Positions 63,631 to 64,000 of a stretch of 64,000 nucleotides of DNA are shown piece after piece. Positions within the stretch are counted from its first letter, which is position 1, and every line of letters starts with the position of its first letter. Origin of the DNA: Prevotellaceae bacterium (GTDB taxonomy: Bacteria > Bacteroidota > Bacteroidia > Bacteroidales > UBA932); contig JAISBU010000033.1 of assembly GCA_031266015.1 (NCBI GenBank), positions 62,001 to 126,000 of the forward strand, in the 5' to 3' direction. Below the pieces are notes generated by a model. That model saw only the letters and a program-made list of their open reading frames with translations, was not told the DNA's origin and did no database searches. The translations under genes and the position numbers were made by a program.

Positions 63631-63752
63631 TATATTGATACATAAATGGTTAAGGCAGAAAAATAAACCCCGCAAGTCTTTCATCTTTGCTCCGTGAAAA
63701 AGAAAAGTATTTTGGGTTGCTCCCAAGTTTTAAGCAAATATTATTAGTAAAC

Positions 63753-64000
63753 ATGGCAAAAATTATTGGCAAAAAAATCGGAATGACATCCGTTTTCGGT
63801 CCAGATGGGAAGAACATCCCATGTACCGTTATTGAAGCTGGTCCATGTGTTGTTACGCAAGTTCGCACCGTTGAGAACGACGGTTACGCGGCGCTGCAGC
63901 TTGCCTATGACGAAAAAAAGGAAAAAAGTACTACCAAAGGTTTGCTTGGTCACTTTAAGAAGGCCAACACCACCCCAAAGAGTAAGGTAGCGGAATTCCC
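63753..64000 (+). CDS. rplC: 50S ribosomal protein L3, N-terminal part (cut by window end)
   Basis: The visible 82 residues start [20 protein letters not shown], followed by [18 protein letters not shown], which is the L3 signature start. The frame is open to the last base. A 122-bp gap separates it from rpsJ. Confidence 0.95.
   Translation, partial: MAKIIGKKIGMTSVFGPDGKNIPCTVIEAGPCVVTQVRTVENDGYAALQLAYDEKKEKSTTKGLLGHFKKANTTPKSKVAEF

Overview
The window looks like a chromosomal segment of a Bacteroidota bacterium, probably Bacteroidales. The evidence is the recurrent Bacteroides-type promoter (TTTG, a spacer of about 19-21 bp, then TAnnTTTG) in front of tRNA, tig, rbr and other genes. FISUMP modules, a TIGR02757-type protein, Bacteroidota lipoprotein families and a str-S10 ribosomal operon without tuf between fusA and rpsJ point the same way. 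Most genes are housekeeping. The gaps carry many dispersed palindromic filler repeats.

Layout. 1-4564 (+): end of a membrane fusion protein, two half-ATPases and two ABC-2 permeases, a YbhGFSR-type exporter in which YbhF is split into two complementary subunits. 4581-6887 (-): a NatAB-like ABC pair. 7254-10109 (-): a MalY-type aminotransferase and a secreted TldD-like protein that lacks the zinc motif. 10404-10856: a probable propeller-protein remnant. 11226-13397 (+): an amino-sugar kinase fused to a RapZ C-terminal domain, followed by a MurU-like uridylyltransferase (cell-wall sugar recycling). 13432-15645: RNase Z, TonB and tRNA-Ala. 15997-22951 (-): a heavy-metal RND efflux operon led by two small His-rich exported proteins.

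23310-27492 (+): tig-clpP-clpX and a TIGR02757 protein. 27497-33270: aroC, a SPOR lipoprotein with an acidic insertion, gyrB, an RRM protein, tRNA-Thr and a DUF6340-like lipoprotein. The gap at 33352-33520 hides a decayed 3' end of polyphosphate kinase. 33638-40342 (-): a nucleotide-sugar run (ugd, uxs, a frameshifted BRO gene, rfbD, a phosphohexomutase, fabG). 40603-48817 (+): aspA, rpsA and ilvD-ilvB-ilvN.

49314-57698 encodes a 2794-residue exported protein with five FISUMP modules, about six Ig-like repeats and an ALK/LTK-like glycine-rich tail. Its roughly 345-nt leader has its own promoter and three large hairpins. The last is a 23-bp terminator-like stem with a U-tract just before the coding region, and an alternative pairing could act as an antiterminator. 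I regard this candidate attenuator plus its giant target as the most interesting unit here. 57872-59738 (-): asparaginase and rubrerythrin. 60182-64000 (+): rpsL, rpsG, fusA, rpsJ and the start of rplC.
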